A DNA stretch of 49,068 nucleotides from Thermodesulfobacteriales bacterium (GTDB taxonomy: Bacteria; Desulfobacterota; Thermodesulfobacteria; Thermodesulfobacteriales; Thermodesulfatatoraceae). Position 1 is the first letter of the stretch. The number at the start of each line of letters is the position of its first letter. This document shows, piece by piece, positions 8,905 through 18,851 of the stretch. Both the position numbers and the translations under genes were made by a program. A model generated the notes under the pieces. That model was not told where the DNA came from and searched no databases. It saw only the letters and a program-made list of their open reading frames with translations. The DNA is taken from the NCBI GenBank assembly GCA_026986115.1, contig JALSPG010000049.1, positions 1-49,068 of the forward strand. The letters run 5' to 3'.

Positions 8905-10907
8905 AAAATTTAGCAAAATTTATAATCATAAATCTCATAATAGCTTGCCTGACAATAAGCTGCATAACAACAAAAAAAGAAGACGAAAAAGAAATTCTTA
9001 AAAAGAGCAAAGAATATATCGCAAAAGAAAATTATCTTGAAGCTTACAATTTGCTGAAAAGTAACAAAGAAAAATTAGCATCAAAAAGTGAATACTGGGA
9101 AATTTTAGGAAAAATATCTATAAGTATTGGAAAAATAAACGAAGCTACAAAATATTATGAAATAGCATTATCTCTAGAAAACGATCCAGAAAAAAAAGAA
9201 GAAATCTGCATAAAATTAGCATACCTGTATTTAATAAGCAATTACTATATTAAGGCAGAAAAAATAGCCCAAAAAATATTAGAAAAAGACCCTAATAATA
9301 TATATGCCAATCTAATCCTAGGCAGAGTGGATTTTCTAAAAGGAAAAACAGAACAACTAAAAAAACGATTAAAAAATATCAACAAAAAAGGAACAAAGTG
9401 TGATACATATCTAGAAATTGGAGACTTATATTTATTGATAAAAAACTATAAAGAAGCAATAAAATATTACAAAATAGCTCAAAATTTATGCCCACAAAAA
9501 ATCGAAACCTTTTTGGCTCTCGGAAATGCATATTACTTCCAAGGAGATTATACAGAAACAGAAAAATACATAAAAGAAATAATCAAATTGACAAAACAAA
9601 AATCAAAAAAAACTGCCAATTATTTAAAAGCTTATTTAGCAGAATTTTATATTAAAATAAACAAAAAAGAAAAAGCCTTAAAAATTTACAAAGAACTTCA
9701 TAAAAAATATCCCAAAAATTACTTTTTTGCCATAAGAACTATAGAAATAGCTATACAAAACCAAAAATTATCTTTAGCACAAGATATATTAAACGAAATA
9801 GAAAAAGATTGCCCAGATTTATTCTATATTCCATACCTTAAAGGACATCTATATCTCCTTCAAGGGAAGACCAAAGAAGCATCTATCTTTTTTACTCAAG
9901 CGGCCTCAAAAGAAGAAAACCCTCAAATTTTTTATTATCTTGGAATTTCACAGTGGCTTGAAGGTTTAGAGTATCAGGCATTAATAAATTTTAAAAAAGC
10001 TCTAAATCTAAACCCCGCATATGTAGAAGCAAATCTAGCCATCTCAAGTTTATTGTTAAAAAACAATGAAATCATAGAAGCCAAAAGATACATTGAAAAA
10101 ACAATAAACATCTCAACAAAATCTCATCTATTAAAAACTGCTCTCCTAATAAAAGAGAAAAATTGCCTAGAAGCCCAAAAAGAGCTAGCATTCTTAAAAG
10201 AAATAGGAAAATATCAAAAAGAGGTAAAAAGTTTAAACTTATCTTTTAAAGCTAATTGCAAAGGGAACATAGAAGACGAATTAGAGTTACCATTTCAGGC
10301 CTGGATTATAATTAAAAATCAGACAGAAAGTTTATCAAAACTGAAAGTACCAGAAAATATAAAGTTAGCACTCAAAATAGCCATAGAAAAATCAGAAGAC
10401 AAAAAAATTCCAGATACAGATTACACCCCTATCCTCTACTTAAAAGCCATAAAAGAAGCAAAACAAGGAGAAATACAAAAAGCCATTAAAAAACTAGAAA
10501 TTATAACTAAAAGAACACCAGATTTTGGACAAGCATGGAAACTACTGGGCAATTTATATCTTCAAGAGAAAAAATATGAAAAAGCAGCTCATGCCTATAG
10601 AAATGCTATTAACCACGAAGAAAAAGACCCCATTCTCTGGAACAATTTAGCCTGGTCTTCTTTAATGTCTTCCATAAAAAAAGGAGAGATTCCTGAAAAA
10701 GAAGCTTTACAAGCAGCAGAAAAAGCTTTCTCCCTAGATCCTAAAAACCCGGCAATTCTAGACACTTTAGCATTGGTATATTTTTATTCGGGCATGAAAG
10801 AGCTAGCATGTAGAACCATGGAAAATGCTATCAATATTTCTCCTGAAGATGAAATAATTAAGAAACATTTCCAAGATATTTGCACATATAAAAATGAAAA
10901 TTTATAA
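8901..10907 (+). CDS. TPR-repeat lipoprotein (PEP-CTERM/XrtA-system PrsT-like)
   Basis: Lipobox-like LTISC after a hydrophobic N-terminus; many TPR units (AIKYYKIAQNLCPQKIETFLALGNAYYFQGDY; AAHAYRNAINHEEKDPILWNNLAW); lies directly upstream of XrtA-type deacetylase and FemAB genes. Confidence 0.85.
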   Translation: MKNLAKFIIINLIIACLTISCITTKKEDEKEILKKSKEYIAKENYLEAYNLLKSNKEKLASKSEYWEILGKISISIGKINEATKYYEIALSLENDPEKKEEICIKLAYLYLISNYYIKAEKIAQKILEKDPNNIYANLILGRVDFLKGKTEQLKKRLKNINKKGTKCDTYLEIGDLYLLIKNYKEAIKYYKIAQNLCPQKIETFLALGNAYYFQGDYTETEKYIKEIIKLTKQKSKKTANYLKAYLAEFYIKINKKEKALKIYKELHKKYPKNYFFAIRTIEIAIQNQKLSLAQDILNEIEKDCPDLFYIPYLKGHLYLLQGKTKEASIFFTQAASKEENPQIFYYLGISQWLEGLEYQALINFKKALNLNPAYVEANLAISSLLLKNNEIIEAKRYIEKTINISTKSHLLKTALLIKEKNCLEAQKELAFLKEIGKYQKEVKSLNLSFKANCKGNIEDELELPFQAWIIIKNQTESLSKLKVPENIKLALKIAIEKSEDKKIPDTDYTPILYLKAIKEAKQGEIQKAIKKLEIITKRTPDFGQAWKLLGNLYLQEKKYEKAAHAYRNAINHEEKDPILWNNLAWSSLMSSIKKGEIPEKEALQAAEKAFSLDPKNPAILDTLALVYFYSGMKELACRTMENAINISPEDEIIKKHFQDICTYKNENL

Positions 10908-11778
10908 CGCCCTTTCTATAGATGTAGAAGAATATTTTCAAGTAGAAGCGCTAAGGGAAGTTATACCTTATTGCCAATGGGAAGAATTACCACCAAGAAT
11001 AAATAAAAACATAAATCATATTCTAGATGTGTTGGAAGCCAAAAAGATAAAAGCTACTTTTTTCTGTTTAGGTTGGGTAGCTCGAAAACACCCCAACATC
11101 ATCAAAAAAATCGCTACTGCCGGACACGAAGTCGCTTCTCATGGTTGGTCTCATACCCCAATATTCCGTTTAAATCCTGAAGAATTCCGTCGCGAAATCC
11201 GAAAAAGTAAAGCGCTTTTGGAGGATCTGGCAGGAAAAGAAATAGCCGGTTTCCGAGCCCCTACTTATTCCATCACTTCTCAAACCATTTGGGCTTTACA
11301 AATTCTAGCAGAAGAAGGTTATCGTTATGATTCAAGTATTTTTCCCATTTATCATGATCTTTACGGCTTCCCTGAGGCCCCACGTTTTCCTTTCTTTTTA
11401 AAAGATATCCATCTTGTTGAGTTTCCTATTTCTACCTTCACTCTGGGAAATCTAAAAATTCCTATTTCAGGAGGAGGATATTTTCGCCTTTTTCCTTACA
11501 AGTTAACCCGTTTTCTCCTCCAAAAATTTTTACAAAAAGAACAAAAGCCGTTTATTTTTTATATTCATCCCTGGGAATTTGATCCTCATCAACCAAGATT
11601 TAAAGCTCCTCTAAAATCTCGCTTTAGACATTATCTTAATCTTTCGAAAACAAAAAAAAGATTTGAAAAATTACTAGACGATTTTTCTTTTGCTCCGGTA
11701 AAAGATGTTTTGGAAAAATTTAAAACCCTCCCTTCCTGGACTTTAGGGGAATTAAAACGATGCGCATCAAAAAAATAG
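10894..11778 (+). CDS. Polysaccharide deacetylase, XrtA/PEP-CTERM-associated type
   Basis: ALSIDVEEYFQVEAL...KATFFCLGWVARKHPNIIKKIATAGHEVASHGWSH...GFRAPTYSIT...YDSSIFPI. Confidence 0.92.
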   Translation: MKIYNALSIDVEEYFQVEALREVIPYCQWEELPPRINKNINHILDVLEAKKIKATFFCLGWVARKHPNIIKKIATAGHEVASHGWSHTPIFRLNPEEFRREIRKSKALLEDLAGKEIAGFRAPTYSITSQTIWALQILAEEGYRYDSSIFPIYHDLYGFPEAPRFPFFLKDIHLVEFPISTFTLGNLKIPISGGGYFRLFPYKLTRFLLQKFLQKEQKPFIFYIHPWEFDPHQPRFKAPLKSRFRHYLNLSKTKKRFEKLLDDFSFAPVKDVLEKFKTLPSWTLGELKRCASKK

Positions 11779-12752
11779 AAAATCCCTCTTTTTGGGATGA
11801 GGTTGTAGAAACTTTCGGAGCCGGACCTTATCTTTATTGGGCCTGGAAGACTGCTATAGAGAAGGTATACCGCCATCAGGGAATCTATCTTATTGCCCAA
11901 AAAGGAGATGAGCCGCTAGGCCTTTTACCTCTGGTAAAATTTAAAACCCCCTTTAAAACCTCTTGGGTTTCTTTGCCTTTTTGTGATTATGGAGGAATCT
12001 GGAGCAAAGATAAAGAATCCTTTCTACACCTTTTTTCAGAAGCCCAAAGACTTGCCCAAGGCAAACCCTTAGAAATCCGTTTTTCTCAAAAACCCCCTTA
12101 CATAAAGGGCCCAGAAGGGGCGGGAAAGGTAAGACTCCTTCTTGAACTCCCTGGAAATAGCGAAAAACTCTGGAAGCAACTTAAATCCAAAGTCAGGAGT
12201 CAGGTAAGACGCCCTCAAAAAGATGGGGCCAAGGCCCTGGTAGGAGGGTTGGAACTTTTGCCAGCTTTTTATAAGATCTATCAGGAAAACATGCATTATT
12301 TAGGCTCTCCAGCCCACAGTATACAATGGTTCAAGGTTCTTCTTAGTTCTTTCGGGGAACGCGCTCGAGTAGTTTTAGTCCATCTCAAACAAACTCCTTT
12401 AGCAGCGGCGATTCTTCTCTTTGCTCGTGATACTGCCACCGTACCATGGGCATCTTCCCTGAGGGCTTACAAAAAAATAAGCCCTAACATGCTTCTTTAT
12501 TGGACCATGCTTGCCCTCGCAGCAGACCAAGGGCTCAAATATTTCGACTTTGGTCGTTCCTCTCCAGGAAGCGGAACCTATCGTTTTAAAAAACAGTGGG
12601 GGGCTTACGAAACACCTTTATATTGGTATGGCCGTTCTCCATCTGGAAAAATTTCTAAAAAAAGAGAAATATTGGCTAAAGGATGGCAAAAAACGCCAAA
12701 ACCTTTAGCTAATTGGTTAGGACCCTTTTTAAGACGTTATATCTCCCTATGA
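11760..12752 (+). CDS. FemAB-like acyl/peptidyltransferase, XrtA/PEP-CTERM-associated type
   Basis: LWKQLKSKVRSQVRRPQKDGAKALVGG...FYKIYQENMHYLGSPAHS...YFDFGRSSPGSGTYRFKKQWGA. Confidence 0.9.
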   Translation: MRIKKIENPSFWDEVVETFGAGPYLYWAWKTAIEKVYRHQGIYLIAQKGDEPLGLLPLVKFKTPFKTSWVSLPFCDYGGIWSKDKESFLHLFSEAQRLAQGKPLEIRFSQKPPYIKGPEGAGKVRLLLELPGNSEKLWKQLKSKVRSQVRRPQKDGAKALVGGLELLPAFYKIYQENMHYLGSPAHSIQWFKVLLSSFGERARVVLVHLKQTPLAAAILLFARDTATVPWASSLRAYKKISPNMLLYWTMLALAADQGLKYFDFGRSSPGSGTYRFKKQWGAYETPLYWYGRSPSGKISKKREILAKGWQKTPKPLANWLGPFLRRYISL

Positions 12753-13945
12753 AAAAGGCCTTTTTTATCGCCCATCGTCTTCCTTTCCCTCCAAATAAAG
12801 GAGATAAACTTCGTGCTTATCATATTTTGAGCTGTGTCTGCCAGTTTTTTGAGACCTATCTTTTTTGCCATCTTGATGATAAACGCGACCTGAAAGAGAT
12901 TTCACGTCTCAATTTTCCTCTCAAAGATATTTTCTATAGATTTCGCCCAGCACGTCTTCGGAAACTATTTTGTCTTAAAGCTTTGCCGTCTGGGAGCCTA
13001 ACAGTGGCTTATTTTTATGAAAAATCCTTACAAAAAAAATACGACTATCTCTTAAAGAGTGTTAATCCCTCACTGATTTTTTGTTCTTGCGCTCCCGCGG
13101 CAGAATATGTCTTCCGGGGGCCTCCTTCTCAGGCTGCTCTCTTTCTCGACTTTATGGATGTTGATTCCGAAAAATGGCAAGCCTTTGCCCAAAAGACCCC
13201 TTGGCCTTATAAATTCATCTATGCCTTGGAGGCACAGCGTCTGAGAGCCTATGAACGCCAAATTGTTCAGAAGTTTCACCAAGTATTTTTTGTTTCAGTA
13301 CAAGAAGCTGCCATTTTTAAGGCTAAGGTCTCTCCTAGCCCCAAAATTCAGGTCCTGGAAAACGGAGTTGATCTCAGCTTCTTTAATCCTTCATATATGA
13401 GTTCTCTTCCCAAAACCGGGCCTACTGTCGTTTTCACTGGAGCCATGGACTACTGGCCAAACATTGAAGGTGTCCTTTGGTTTACCAAAAATTGTTGGCC
13501 CTCAATAAAAAAGACATGTCGAGAAGCTACATTTTATATTGTTGGTAAAGACCCCCCTCCTGAAATAAAAAAACTTTCACATAGGAAAACCGGCATTATT
13601 GTGACAGGTTTCGTAAAAGACACCAGAGATTACTTGGCCCTAGCTGATGTATGTATCGCCCCCCTTCTGGTAGCTCGAGGAGTACAAAATAAGATCTTGG
13701 AAGCCGCGGCTATGGGTAAACCCGTGGTGGCAACTCCTCAGGCGGCTGAAGGAATTTCTCTGGTCCCAGAAAAAGAAATCTTGATTGAGGACAAAGCTTC
13801 CCCTTTTGCCGAAAAGATTATTAAACTCCTCCAAAGGCCTCAACTGGCCCAAAAAATAGGGGGGCAAGCACGCCAAAGGATGGAAAAAGAATATAGCTGG
13901 GAGAAAAAACTTGCGGTTCTTAAGCAAATCTTGTCCCAAATCTAA
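12749..13945 (+). CDS. Glycosyltransferase, TIGR03087/stp1-like (PEP-CTERM-associated)
   Basis: MKKAFFIAHRLPFPPNKGDKLRAYHIL...LDFMDVDSEKW...FTGAMDYWPNIEGVLWF...IAPLLVARGVQNKILEAAAMGKPVVATPQAAEG; start chosen at the internal Met. Confidence 0.88.
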   Translation: MKKAFFIAHRLPFPPNKGDKLRAYHILSCVCQFFETYLFCHLDDKRDLKEISRLNFPLKDIFYRFRPARLRKLFCLKALPSGSLTVAYFYEKSLQKKYDYLLKSVNPSLIFCSCAPAAEYVFRGPPSQAALFLDFMDVDSEKWQAFAQKTPWPYKFIYALEAQRLRAYERQIVQKFHQVFFVSVQEAAIFKAKVSPSPKIQVLENGVDLSFFNPSYMSSLPKTGPTVVFTGAMDYWPNIEGVLWFTKNCWPSIKKTCREATFYIVGKDPPPEIKKLSHRKTGIIVTGFVKDTRDYLALADVCIAPLLVARGVQNKILEAAAMGKPVVATPQAAEGISLVPEKEILIEDKASPFAEKIIKLLQRPQLAQKIGGQARQRMEKEYSWEKKLAVLKQILSQI

Positions 13946-15086
13946 GCCCACAATTTGTTATCTAGCCCACCAATTAGACCCAGGGGGCACCGAAAAACTC
14001 GTTTATCAGATGGCTTTGGCCTTGAAAAAAAATTACGAAATTATTGTATGCACCCTTGAAGATATAGGCTTATATGGTCAAGCCCTGAGAAAAGCTGGGA
14101 TCCCGGTCTATCCACTATTCAGGGAGCCGGGAGTCGATCTCAATATCGTTTTTTCTCTCCTCCGCATCTTCTTCAAACATGAGGTCTCGCTTCTTCATGC
14201 CCATCAATATTCCCCCTATTTTTACGCGGTACTGGCAAAGTTCTTCTATCCTCAGGTTAAAATTATTTTTCAAGAACACGGACGCCATTATCCTGAAATA
14301 GATAAACCTCTCCGCAAACTGGTAAATCGCTTCTTTTTTCAACCTCTTACCGCTGCCATTGTAGCTGTATCTCACGAAGTGAAAGAAAGGCTTATTCGCT
14401 ATGAAGGTCTTTCCAAAAAACGTATTAGGGTAATTTACAACGGAATCGAAGACGTAATCCTTCTCTCTCCCGAAGAGAAAAGAGAATTACGGCGAAAATG
14501 GGGTTTTTCTGATACGCAAGTTGTTGCTGCCACTGTGGGAAGATTTGATCCTATCAAAAATCTTCCCCTTTTTCTTAAGGCTTTGGCCCTAGCCCGTACA
14601 CAAATTCCAGCCTTGAGAGGACTCCTTATTGGAGATGGGCCCGAAATGCCTGCTTTAAAAGGGCTTTGCCATAAACTAGGCCTAAAAGAAGCCGTAATTT
14701 TTACTGGATATCGGGAAGATGCCGTAAAGCTTCTTCAGATGGCAGATATTTTTGTCTTATCGAGCTTAAGTGAAGGTACCTCTTTAGCCCTTTTGGAGGC
14801 CATGGCCTGCGGATTACCTCTCATCGCTACGGCGGTGGGAGGAAATCCCGAAATCATTGCCGATGGAAAGAGCGGCCTTCTGGTTCCAAATCAAAATTTA
14901 CCAGCCCTGGCTGCGGCTCTTCTTATTTTGGCCCAAGATCCTGTGCTACGTCAAAGAATGGGCCAAAAAGCCCGCCAGATTTTTGAAAAAAAATTCACCT
15001 TTCAAAAAATGCTTGCTTCTTACCAGGATCTCTACCAAGAAATTCTCCCCAATAAAACCCGCGCGAGGAAAGTATGTGTGGTTTAG
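13911..15086 (+). CDS. Glycosyltransferase family 4
   Basis: DPGGTEKLVYQMALAL...LLHAHQYSPYFYAV...VGRFDPIKNLPLFLKAL...SLSEGTSLALLEAMACGLPLIATAVGGNPEII. Confidence 0.9.
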   Translation: MRFLSKSCPKSKPTICYLAHQLDPGGTEKLVYQMALALKKNYEIIVCTLEDIGLYGQALRKAGIPVYPLFREPGVDLNIVFSLLRIFFKHEVSLLHAHQYSPYFYAVLAKFFYPQVKIIFQEHGRHYPEIDKPLRKLVNRFFFQPLTAAIVAVSHEVKERLIRYEGLSKKRIRVIYNGIEDVILLSPEEKRELRRKWGFSDTQVVAATVGRFDPIKNLPLFLKALALARTQIPALRGLLIGDGPEMPALKGLCHKLGLKEAVIFTGYREDAVKLLQMADIFVLSSLSEGTSLALLEAMACGLPLIATAVGGNPEIIADGKSGLLVPNQNLPALAAALLILAQDPVLRQRMGQKARQIFEKKFTFQKMLASYQDLYQEILPNKTRARKVCVV

Positions 15087-16951
15087 TAGGTTTTGTATCC
15101 CTAGAGGGGCTCCCCGCCGATATTTCTCAACGGCTAAAGAGGGCAACGCGACTTTTATATCATCGAGGGCCGGATGAAGAAGGTTTTTATCAAGACCATT
15201 GGTGTGCCCTTGGTCATCGTCGTCTGGCCATTATCGATCTCCAAAGCGGCAAACAACCCTTGCTCGATAAGGAAGCAGGGTTAGCCTTGGTATTCAATGG
15301 AGAAATTTATAACTTTCAGACTCTCCGTCAGGAATTAAAAGAAAAGGGCTTTCGGTTTCAAACTAAAAGCGACACTGAAGTAATCCTCAAGGCTTACCGT
15401 GCTTGGGGTCCTGAATGTGTGCAGCGTCTTAATGGCATGTTTGCCTTCGCCCTTTGGGACGCTCCCCAAAGGCAGCTTTTTTTTGCACGAGACCGGCTTG
15501 GCAAAAAGCCCTTTTATTTCCGCTTTGAAGGATCTCTTTTCTCCTTTGCCTCAGAACTTAAAGCCATCCTCGGAGAAGAAAAAAGAGAAATCTCTCCAGA
15601 AGCCCTTGATTGCTACTTGAATTTTGGTTATGTCCCCTCTCCACTTACTATTTTGAAAGGGTTTCAAAAATTGCCCCCTGCCCATGCTGGCATTTTTTCC
15701 AAAGATGGGCTTCGAATCTTTCGCTATTGGGAATTGAGTTTTTCTCCTCAGGCCAACCTCTCCCTGGAAGAGGCTTTAGAAGAATTTTTCTCCCTTTTTC
15801 CTCAAGCTGTCGCCGAAAGGTTGATCAGTGAAGTACCCTTGGGGGCTTTCCTTTCAGGAGGTATCGATTCTCCCCTAGTAGTGGCCCAGATGCAAGCCCT
15901 TCTTTCCCAGCCGGTTCTTACTAATTCCATAGGATTTGAGGGTGGAGAAAATGAGCTTCCTACGGCTCGCCGCTTTGCTACCTATCTCGGAACCGACCAT
16001 CGCGAATTTGTAATCAAACCTGAAGCCGCCCAAGTTCTCCCCAAACTCATTTGGCATCTAGACGAACCTCTTGCGGATTCAAGTATTATCCCAACTTTTT
16101 ATGTATGTCAGATAGCACGCCAAAACGTCACCGTAGCCCTTTCAGGGGATGGAGGGGACGAAAGTTTTGGAGGCTATACTTTTCGCTATCTTCCCCACCT
16201 TTGGGAATCCCGTCTCAGGCAGAAAATCCCTCCTCTCTTACGAGGAAGTCTCTTTTCTCTTTTGGGTCACATTTATCCGCAAGCTCCTTGGTTTCCAAAA
16301 CCCTTACGCTTAAAAACCATCTGGCAAAATCTTTCTGTTTCTGATGCAAAGGCCTTTTATCGCGATTTGGTCTGGCTGCCTCCCGAAATTCGGGAAGAAA
16401 TTTATACCCCCCTTTTTTGGAAGAAACTCGGAGGCTTCAGTCCCCTTGAAAAGATTTATCCTCTCTACGAAAAAGTCAAAGAACTCGATCCTTTCAGCCG
16501 CGCCCAATATGTTGATCTTCACTTTTATCTGCCTGAAGACGTACTGGTAAAGGTAGATCGTATGAGTATGGCTGTGGCTTTAGAAGTCCGCGCCCCTCTT
16601 TTGGATCATCGCCTAATAGAATTCGCTGCAAGCCTTCCTTTGAGCCTCAAACTGAAGGGGCGAAAGGGAAAAGTGCTTTTGCGAGAAGCACTCCAGCGCT
16701 TTTTCCCCAGAAAAATTATCTCTTCGGAAAAAAAAGGGTTTGCTGTACCAGAGGCCCAGTGGTTGCGTAAAGAATGCCGCTTTTTCGTAGAGGAGGCTCT
16801 ACAAGATGCAGATTCTCTCCTCTGGCAATATCTTTCGCGCCCCAAACTCCGAAAACTTTGGGAAAAACTCCTTACCAACAAAATCAATCTTGGGGTCTTT
16901 TTCTGGGGAATCATGATCTTCTATCTTTGGGAAAAGGAGTTTTACCGGTGA
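15074..16951 (+). CDS. asnB: Glutamine-dependent asparagine synthetase-like amidotransferase (exosortase-locus type)
   Basis: MCGLVGFVS Ntn Cys; YHRGPDEEGFY; FNGEIYNF; SGGIDSPLVVA; LSGDGGDESFGGY. Confidence 0.92.
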   Translation: MCGLVGFVSLEGLPADISQRLKRATRLLYHRGPDEEGFYQDHWCALGHRRLAIIDLQSGKQPLLDKEAGLALVFNGEIYNFQTLRQELKEKGFRFQTKSDTEVILKAYRAWGPECVQRLNGMFAFALWDAPQRQLFFARDRLGKKPFYFRFEGSLFSFASELKAILGEEKREISPEALDCYLNFGYVPSPLTILKGFQKLPPAHAGIFSKDGLRIFRYWELSFSPQANLSLEEALEEFFSLFPQAVAERLISEVPLGAFLSGGIDSPLVVAQMQALLSQPVLTNSIGFEGGENELPTARRFATYLGTDHREFVIKPEAAQVLPKLIWHLDEPLADSSIIPTFYVCQIARQNVTVALSGDGGDESFGGYTFRYLPHLWESRLRQKIPPLLRGSLFSLLGHIYPQAPWFPKPLRLKTIWQNLSVSDAKAFYRDLVWLPPEIREEIYTPLFWKKLGGFSPLEKIYPLYEKVKELDPFSRAQYVDLHFYLPEDVLVKVDRMSMAVALEVRAPLLDHRLIEFAASLPLSLKLKGRKGKVLLREALQRFFPRKIISSEKKGFAVPEAQWLRKECRFFVEEALQDADSLLWQYLSRPKLRKLWEKLLTNKINLGVFFWGIMIFYLWEKEFYR

Positions 16952-18081
16952 AGATAAGGGTTCTTCAACTGGGAAGCCCCACTGGGCTTTACGGGGCAGA
17001 ACGCTGGATTCTAGCACTAATTAAATATTTAAATCCTTCCCTTATCGAAACCTGGGTTGGTGTAATTTATGATGATCCCACCCTTGAAGCCCCCTTGCTT
17101 AAGGAAGCTAAAGGTTTAGGTTTCGAAACGGTCCGCATTGAAGCTTATGGGAAATTCAACCTCCAAGCAGTAAAAAAATTGCGCGCCTTTCTTAAGAAAA
17201 AAGATATCCACATCCTTCACACTCATGCCTATAAGCAAGATTTAATAGGTTGGTTGGCAACCCGAGGACTTGAAACAAAAATTATTTCTACTCCCCACGG
17301 TTGGAGTAAAGAACCAGACCTTAAACTCTTAATTTATGAAGCCTTAAACCGTCTGGCTTTTTACGGTTTTGACCGTGTTGTTCCCTTATCAAGAGAAATT
17401 TTTGATGGTCTTTGCCGGCTGCCAGGCCTACGAAAACGTTTGACCCTCATCGAAAATGCTGTGGATCTTGAAGAAATTAAGAATGTAAAAGAAGTGCCTT
17501 CTGAAATTCAAGAAATTAAAAAACGGGGTTATTTTGTAATTGGCTACATCGGACAACTCATCCACCGCAAAGGACTTGATATTCTCCTAAAGGCCTTAGC
17601 AGAAAAACGTTTGCAAAAAAAAACTTATCTTTTTATAGTAGGAGACGGACCACTTAAAGAAAAACTCCAAAACGAAGCCCAAAGACTGGGACTTTCGAAA
17701 AGAGTATATTTTGCCGGCTTTCGTAAAGATAGATTGGCCTTCTTAAAAGGCTTTGATATCTTTGTCTTGCCCTCACGCCTAGAAGGGATCCCTCGTTGTC
17801 TTATGGAAGCGATGGGGATGGGAAAACCAGTAGTAGCCTCAGCTATTGAGGGCATAAAGGATCTCATCCCCACAGATGGAAAAGGAGGGCTTCTCTTCCC
17901 TCCAGAAAATCATCAAATTTTGGCCCAAAAAATAGAAATTATCTATAAAAACCCGGATCTACGCCGAGAGTTAGGCCAACAAGCCGCAGAGATTATTACA
18001 AAACGTTTTTCAGCAGCCAGAATGGCTCGTGACTACGAAATTCTCTACCAGGAGATCTTAGAAAAAAGCTCCTTTAAATAA
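16949..18081 (+). CDS. Glycosyltransferase family 4
   Basis: Likely GTG start at 16949 (VKIRVLQLGSPTGLYGAERWI); IGQLIHRKGLDILLKAL; LPSRLEGIPRCLMEAMGMGKPVVASAIEG. Confidence 0.88.
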
Positions 18082-18851
18082 AGGTATCCGGGGAGAACAT
18101 CCTCTTCCCGGTGGGCCTCAAAAGTGACTACGGGTCTTCGGCCCTTTTCAACCAAAAATTTAAATATTTCTTCAAAAGGGATCTTTCCCCGTCCAGGCGG
18201 AAGGTGATCATCCCAATGCCCTTCGTTGTCGTGAACATGTAACTCTAAAAGCCTTTCCTCAAAAGCTTCCAACCAAGGTCTCCAGCTACTCTTTGCAAAG
18301 GCAAAGGCATGTCCCGCATCGAAACAATAACCCAGAAAGGGGGAATTTATCTCTTCTACAATATTGGTAAGTAAAGCAGCGGCGGACTCAAAGACATTTT
18401 CTAAAGCCAAACAAAGGCCCCATTTCTCAGCCAGAGCAAGGACTTCGGCAATCCCAGCTTTAACCAGATCAAGCCAAGCTTCCTTTCTTTCTCGGTGGTA
18501 ACCAGGATGATACCCTGAATGAAAAACTACTACTTCTGGCTCAAAATAACGGGCTACCCGCAAGGCTTCCTGAAGGCGCTTAATACTTGCCCGACGTACT
18601 AAACCATCAAAGGCCCCGGGAGAAATATCACAAAAAGGAGCATGAACTGTACATTTTATCTTTTGCCTTTTCAAAAGGGATGCTGCATGCCGAAAGTCCC
18701 TAATTCGGTAAAGATCAAGGGCCTGGTGGTCAAGACCTACCTCTAGACTTAACCCCCATTCCAAAACGCGGGGGAGATATTTCTCAAACATTGTGAAGGG
18801 CAAAGCCAGATGTACTTTTGTTTTTATTTCTTCTAGGGCTTCAATCTCCAT
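18045..18851 (-). CDS. Sugar phosphate isomerase/epimerase (xylose-isomerase-like TIM barrel)
   Basis: CTVHAPFCDISPG, VVFHSGYHPGYHR, LALENVFE, YCFDAGHAFAF, ELHVHDNEGHWDDHLPPGRGKI. Confidence 0.9.
   Translation of the reverse strand: MEIEALEEIKTKVHLALPFTMFEKYLPRVLEWGLSLEVGLDHQALDLYRIRDFRHAASLLKRQKIKCTVHAPFCDISPGAFDGLVRRASIKRLQEALRVARYFEPEVVVFHSGYHPGYHRERKEAWLDLVKAGIAEVLALAEKWGLCLALENVFESAAALLTNIVEEINSPFLGYCFDAGHAFAFAKSSWRPWLEAFEERLLELHVHDNEGHWDDHLPPGRGKIPFEEIFKFLVEKGRRPVVTFEAHREEDVLPGYLYLKELFSKISW

Noticed and set aside
8137-10907. Poly-A/low-complexity repeats as possible tandem repeats or CRISPR
   Set aside because: A-rich coding sequence (Lys/Glu/Ile codons and degenerate TPR units); no regularly spaced identical repeats.
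15399-15831. Plus-strand ORFs inside the amidotransferase gene
   Set aside because: Out-of-frame ORFs fully inside a well-supported CDS; no recognisable domains.
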